Source: JANQPX01 sp039197065
GTDB lineage: Bacteria > Pseudomonadota > Alphaproteobacteria > Geminicoccales > Geminicoccaceae
Assembly (NCBI GenBank): GCA_039197065.1
Contig: JBCCUL010000036.1
Span: forward strand, 30,745 to 94,744
DNA length: 64,000 nucleotides
Direction of reading: 5' to 3'
Part shown: positions 60,394 through 64,000 of the stretch, piece after piece
How the letters are laid out: each line of letters opens with the position of its first letter
Numbering within the stretch: the stretch's first letter is position 1
Program-made: the position numbers and the translations under genes
Notes under the pieces: model-generated
Databases searched by the model: none
Seen by the model: only the letters and a program-made list of their open reading frames with translations
Told to the model about the DNA's origin: nothing

Positions 60394-60942
60394 GTGGCCG
60401 AGGATCTGCGAATAGCCATCCTCGGCAATGCCGGAGGCGGGAAGTCGACGCTCGCTCGTCGTCTGGCGAACGACCTGGATCTGCCGCATGTCGAGCTCGA
60501 CCGTCTGCTCTGGCTCCCGGATTGGACGCCGGCACCTGCCGGTGCGTATGGAAGTGCGCACGCACAAGCGATCGCAGCGAACGCCTGGATCATCGACGGC
60601 ATGGGCCTGAGGGAGTCGATTTCACCGCGCCTGCTGCGGACGACGGCGATTGTCCTGATCGACATGCCAATCTGGGCGCACTACTGGCTGGCCGCCGAGC
60701 GGCAGATCGCTTGGAACCGGGATGCGATCGACAATCCGCCAGCGGGCGCATCAGCGCCACCGCCGACCGAGGCGCTGTTCCAAACGATTTTCGAGATTGA
60801 CCGCACCTGGATGCCGAAGGTCCGAGACCTTGTCGACGAGGAGGCCCAACGGGGAAAACCGGTCGTCAGGATCAGCAGCGTCGACGAACTCCGGCGTGGC
60901 ATCGATCCACTGCTATTGTCAGGTCCTGCAGGATCTGAATGA
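60394..60942 (+). CDS. P-loop kinase-like protein (topology-modulation/adenylate-kinase-like)
   Basis: A 182-residue P-loop protein: Walker A GNAGGGKST at 11-19, a VELDRLLWLPDW segment as in FlaR/topology-modulation and shikimate-kinase-like proteins, and a WIIDGMG strand. Its role is unknown. It begins 7 nt after the cysS stop with a GTG, so it is probably cotranscribed. No substrate-specific motif is clear. Confidence 0.75.
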   Translation: MAEDLRIAILGNAGGGKSTLARRLANDLDLPHVELDRLLWLPDWTPAPAGAYGSAHAQAIAANAWIIDGMGLRESISPRLLRTTAIVLIDMPIWAHYWLAAERQIAWNRDAIDNPPAGASAPPPTEALFQTIFEIDRTWMPKVRDLVDEEAQRGKPVVRISSVDELRRGIDPLLLSGPAGSE

Positions 60943-60958
60943 TCGCCACCCGTCGGGC

Positions 60959-61261
60959 TCAGCTTTCCAAAAGGCTTGCGAGCTTCATGGCGACGCCAAG
61001 CGATCCGTCGACTTTGATCTGCCCGAGCGTGTAGGCGAGCGTCGGGCTGAGATCACCGGCGATCAGTTTTTCGAGATTGGCTGCAGTCAGTGAAATGGTG
61101 CAATCAGCGTCGGAGACCTCATTGACGACCGTGACGGGATTGGCGGTGCCATCGATCAGAATGGCGCCTTCGTCTTCGACATCGAACATGACCTTATAGC
61201 CGAGCGTCGCCAGCTGCGGGGCCTGAATTTTGACCTGTTCGGTCAGCTGCTCGAGACTCAT
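60959..61261 (-). CDS. SCP2 sterol-binding-domain protein
   Basis: A 100-residue SCP2-fold protein: the start LEQLTEQVKIQA, then VMFDVEDEGAILIDG, CTISLTAANLEKLIAGDLSPTLAYTLGQIKVDGSLGVAMKLASLL, which is the full conserved lipid-binding core. Such proteins bind acyl chains or hydrophobic ligands. It overlaps the acyl-CoA ligase gene by 4 nt (ATGA), so it is translated with it and probably handles its acyl substrate or product. Confidence 0.88.
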   Translation of the reverse strand: MSLEQLTEQVKIQAPQLATLGYKVMFDVEDEGAILIDGTANPVTVVNEVSDADCTISLTAANLEKLIAGDLSPTLAYTLGQIKVDGSLGVAMKLASLLES

Positions 61262-63153
61262 GTGATCTCCGATGGCTGTTCCGGGGTTGCGGTTGATGCG
61301 CGAAGAGGCGGCTGATCAGGCGCCGTCGTCGTCTCGTTCAAGCGGCGCATTTCTTCGACGATCAGGGCATGGCGCGACGGCTTGCCGATCAGGGTTCGCG
61401 GCAGCTCGTCCCGGAACTCGATCTGACGCGGCTGTTCGAAGGGGGCGAGTTTGTCGCGTAAAAAAGCGCGCAGCTGTCCGGAGGTCATCGACTTACCCTC
61501 CTTCAGCTTGACATAAGCTTTGACGATTTCGCCGCGATGAACGTCGGGAATGCCGCAAACCGTGACCTCGTCGACGGCAGGATGCAACTCGACGGCCTCT
61601 TCGACCATGCGTGGATAGACGTTGAAGCCGCCGGAGAGGATGAGGTCCTTGATGCGATCGATCAGATAGACATAGCCATCGGTATCGATGAAACCGACAT
61701 CGCCAGTATGCAGGCGTCCACCATGCAAGGCTTCAGCCGTCTCCGCATTGCGCTGGGCGTAGCCTTGCATAACCTGCGGTCCGGTGATGCAGATCTCGCC
61801 GCGCTGGCCGATCGAAAGGCGACGATCCGGATCTTCAAGGGAGGTGATTTCGATCAGCGTGCCAGGCAAAGGCAGCCCGACAGACCCCGGCCTCGGACTG
61901 TGAAAGGGGTTGATGGTGCAGACGGGCCCCGCTTCGGTGAGACCATAACCCTCCACCAGCGTGCAGCCGGTGAGCTTTTCGAAGCGCTCCTGCACCTGGG
62001 CGGGCAGCGGTGCACCGCCGGAAATGCAGAATTTCAGGCTGGAGAGATCGTAGTCGCTCAGCAGCTTCGAACTGTTGATGGCTGAATACATCGTTGGCAC
62101 GCCCAACATCACGGTGGGCTTTTGCTGATCGATCAGCTTCAAGAGCTGATCCAGCCTGAAACGCGGCAGGAGGATGATCTCGAAGCCGCTGGCAAGGCTC
62201 GAATTCATCACGGCCGTCATGCCGAAAACATGAAACAGGGGCAGGACGCCGACCACCTTCTCCTCGCCAGCGCTCGCTTCGGTCGCCCACAAGCGAACCT
62301 GTTCGGTATTGGCATAGAGGGAAGCGTGGCTGAGTTCCGCACCCTTAGGGAGGCCCGTGGTGCCGCCGGTATATTGCTGAACGGCAATATCGGTTTCCGG
62401 AATGATCGTAACCGCTTCGAATTTGCCGTCGTTCGCGGTCAGTTTCTTGAAGGTGATATGATGCTCATCATGGGCGACATCCGCGATCTCCTTGCGACGG
62501 AGCAAAGCGAAAAGGGTGCGCTCACGCCAGGGCAGGAGTCCGCCCATCGAGCCGACCACGATGGTCTCGAGGCAGGTGTCTTCCAGTCTGGCCGCAACCT
62601 TCGGATACATGCCGCGAATGTTCAGCGTGACCATGATGGTGGTGTTTGAATCTTCGATCTGCCGGGCGATTTCGCGCTCGGCGTAAAGCGGATTGAAGTT
62701 CACCACCGTACCGCCGGCTTTGAGCACGGCAAAAAAGGCGATCACATAATAAGGACAGTTCGGCAGGAACAACCCGACGCGCATGCCCTTCTTCACGCCG
62801 AGCGCTTGAAAGCCCTTGGCGGCACGGTCGACGAGCTGACCGATCTCCTTATAGGAGGATTTGCGGCCAAGGAAATCCAGACAGGGCCGATCGCCATAAC
62901 GCGCCACCGCATCGTCCAGCAAGGTGAACAAGGGCTTGTCGGCGAGTTTGTGATCCCAGGTCAAACCCTCGGGATAATGGGCTTCCCAGGGATAGGGACG
63001 CTCGAGAACCACGTCTGGAGCCGGCTGCACGACGTCCTCTTCCGGCGCACGTAACCGACGCATCAGCCGATCAAGCCGTGAGAGAGCCTGCGCAATAACA
63101 CCGCCGGAATCAGACACCCGACGAACGCCGTTTTGCTCGATGGGCTCGTTCAA
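61258..63153 (-). CDS. long-chain acyl-CoA ligase (FadD-like)
   Basis: A 631-residue AMP-forming ligase: A3-type loop QYTGGTTGLPKGAELSH, SGGAPLP and EGYGLTEAGPVC, GDVGFIDTDGYVYLIDRIKDLILSGGFNVYP and a C-terminal Lys in RTLIGKPSRHAL. It activates fatty or other carboxylic acids to CoA thioesters. The start is uncertain: TTG at 63153 extends the protein, whereas an ATG at 63063 lacks a ribosome site. The SCP2 gene is translationally coupled downstream. Acyl-chain length is inference. Confidence 0.88.
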   Translation of the reverse strand: MNEPIEQNGVRRVSDSGGVIAQALSRLDRLMRRLRAPEEDVVQPAPDVVLERPYPWEAHYPEGLTWDHKLADKPLFTLLDDAVARYGDRPCLDFLGRKSSYKEIGQLVDRAAKGFQALGVKKGMRVGLFLPNCPYYVIAFFAVLKAGGTVVNFNPLYAEREIARQIEDSNTTIMVTLNIRGMYPKVAARLEDTCLETIVVGSMGGLLPWRERTLFALLRRKEIADVAHDEHHITFKKLTANDGKFEAVTIIPETDIAVQQYTGGTTGLPKGAELSHASLYANTEQVRLWATEASAGEEKVVGVLPLFHVFGMTAVMNSSLASGFEIILLPRFRLDQLLKLIDQQKPTVMLGVPTMYSAINSSKLLSDYDLSSLKFCISGGAPLPAQVQERFEKLTGCTLVEGYGLTEAGPVCTINPFHSPRPGSVGLPLPGTLIEITSLEDPDRRLSIGQRGEICITGPQVMQGYAQRNAETAEALHGGRLHTGDVGFIDTDGYVYLIDRIKDLILSGGFNVYPRMVEEAVELHPAVDEVTVCGIPDVHRGEIVKAYVKLKEGKSMTSGQLRAFLRDKLAPFEQPRQIEFRDELPRTLIGKPSRHALIVEEMRRLNETTTAPDQPPLRASTATPEQPSEIT

Positions 63154-63526
63154 ATCTTGAGCCCGTTTCGGTTTTGGTGATGCATATTGCTATTGTTCTC
63201 AACATGCTGAGTCATTCAACGCATCGGTATTATAGCATAAGGATGACGAAGCAAGCGCGACAAAAACGGCACGCCGCCAAACCTTCGATCCAAATTCACG
63301 ATCGGCAGGATAGCATCGGATGATGAACGATTTGTTAACGCTAACGCTTTATTACTGATGATCCCGACGGACGCTGGGCGAGTCTCCGCCATCAAAAATG
63401 CGTCATGCCGCTGGGAGGCCATCTCCTTGGTCTTGACCGGGTGACGTTCGACGTGGTTGGTTTGACTCTAGCTGGAGTCGGAACTGTGACGATACGAATC
63501 GCCTAATAGATGATGGGAGCCTCATA
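63154..63526. other. 373-nt divergent gap between the acyl-CoA ligase and clpX
   Basis: I see no gene here. It must hold the two divergent promoters. For the ligase a weak minus-strand candidate is TTAACA (63338-63333) with TGCTAT (63315-63310), 17 nt apart. For clpX a weak candidate is TTGACT followed 17 nt later by TGTGAC near 63463-63491. A direct repeat TAACGC-TAACGC lies near 63336-63347. No clear heat-shock promoter is seen. Confidence 0.4.
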
Positions 63527-64000
63527 ATGGAGTCGAGCGACGGCGGCGGGAAATCGACCCTCTACTGCTCGTTCTGCGGCAAGAGCCAGCATGAGGTTCG
63601 GAAGCTGATCGCTGGGCCCAACGTATTCATTTGCAATGAATGCGTCGAGCTTTGTGCTGACATTATCAAGGAAGAAGACCGAAAGAGCCGGCGCACCTCC
63701 GGCCCGACCATCATGACACCCCTTGAGATCAAGGGTGTTCTTGATGATTACGTGATCGGTCAGGAACGTGCGAAGCGTGTTTTGTCGGTTGCGGTTCACA
63801 ATCATTACAAGCGTCTGGCGCACGGCTCGAAGGGCGGTGATGTCGAGCTTGCGAAGTCTAATATCCTGCTGATCGGGCCGACGGGCTGCGGCAAGACGCT
63901 GCTGGCGCAGACGCTCGCGAGAACCCTCGATGTGCCGTTTACCATGGCTGACGCCACCACGCTCACCGAGGCGGGCTATGTCGGCGAGGATGTCGAGAAC
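63527..64000 (+). CDS. clpX: ATP-dependent Clp protease ATP-binding subunit ClpX (partial)
   Basis: The first 158 residues of ClpX. The N-terminal zinc finger has Cys14, Cys17, Cys36 and Cys39 (YCSFCGKS and ICNECVEL), followed by TPLEIKGVLDDYVIGQERAK and the AAA+ Walker A GPTGCGKT at about 117-124. ClpX unfolds tagged substrates for ClpP. GGGAG lies 7 nt before the ATG. It runs off the window. Upstream is not clpP, as would be usual, but a divergent acyl-CoA ligase. Confidence 0.95.
   Translation, partial: MESSDGGGKSTLYCSFCGKSQHEVRKLIAGPNVFICNECVELCADIIKEEDRKSRRTSGPTIMTPLEIKGVLDDYVIGQERAKRVLSVAVHNHYKRLAHGSKGGDVELAKSNILLIGPTGCGKTLLAQTLARTLDVPFTMADATTLTEAGYVGEDVEN

Noticed and set aside
1..64000. 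CRISPR array, prophage, transposon or tRNA
   Set aside because: No regularly spaced repeats, integrase, transposase or cloverleaf-like sequence was found in any intergenic stretch.

Overview
The window is GC-rich chromosomal DNA, almost fully coding, with codon use, start-codon use (several TTG and GTG starts) and gene content that point to an alphaproteobacterium. Supporting signs are a CtrA-type box, a PEP-CTERM sorting protein with a sigma-54-type promoter, a bacterial-type ferrochelatase, and ClpX with its N-terminal zinc finger. I cannot fix the genus. I see no prophage, integrase, transposase, CRISPR array, rRNA or tRNA.

Layout. 0-5 kb: end of an alpha/beta hydrolase, a DMT exporter, phenylacetate-type paaG and paaI, a secreted rhodanese and an MFS exporter. 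5-10 kb: a secreted metallo-beta-lactamase-fold protein, an LTA-synthase-like sulfatase overlapping an FkbM methyltransferase, a divergent gamma carbonic anhydrase, and an M48 lipoprotein protease. 10-16 kb: GH42 beta-galactosidase, a lone PemK/MazF-like toxin, an RpiR regulator, a group II PLP decarboxylase and a PEP-CTERM protein. 16-20 kb: an orphan XdhC domain, an orphan ParA behind a 27-nt palindrome, a PhyH-type dioxygenase, a DUF3820 protein and a 606-nt gap rich in long inverted repeats, ending at hemH. 20-33 kb: M20 peptidase, MFS carrier, a large DUF2339 membrane protein, SDR, GH16 lipoprotein, unknown secreted protein, EamA exporter, and a YeeE sulfur transporter translationally coupled to moeA.

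33-42 kb is a methylamine/betaine region: ProX-like binding protein, a double-length ProW-like permease, a choline-kinase-like phosphotransferase and a dimethylglycine/sarcosine-dehydrogenase-type FAD-GcvT protein, all on the minus strand. No ATPase gene lies in the window. A cytochrome c and an SDR follow. 42-56 kb is a plus-strand envelope block: GT39 and GT2 glycosyltransferases, a UPF0104 membrane protein, a VWA protein paired with a membrane J-domain protein, galU-ugd-phosphohexomutase (supplying UDP-glucose and UDP-glucuronate), a large lipoprotein, a histidine phosphatase and a glycerol-1-phosphate-dehydrogenase-like enzyme. 56-64 kb: soluble transhydrogenase, lipoprotein esterase, cysS, a P-loop protein, SCP2 protein coupled to an acyl-CoA ligase, and the start of clpX.

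The most unexpected signals are non-coding. A 17-nt element, GTGRTGTGACCACNTCA, occurs four times in 10 kb, each time in sense orientation at or just after a stop codon. Two sets of 11-bp inverted arms lie in the gap before hemH. A near-perfect 27-nt dyad precedes the orphan parA. A textbook -24/-12 promoter precedes the PEP-CTERM gene.
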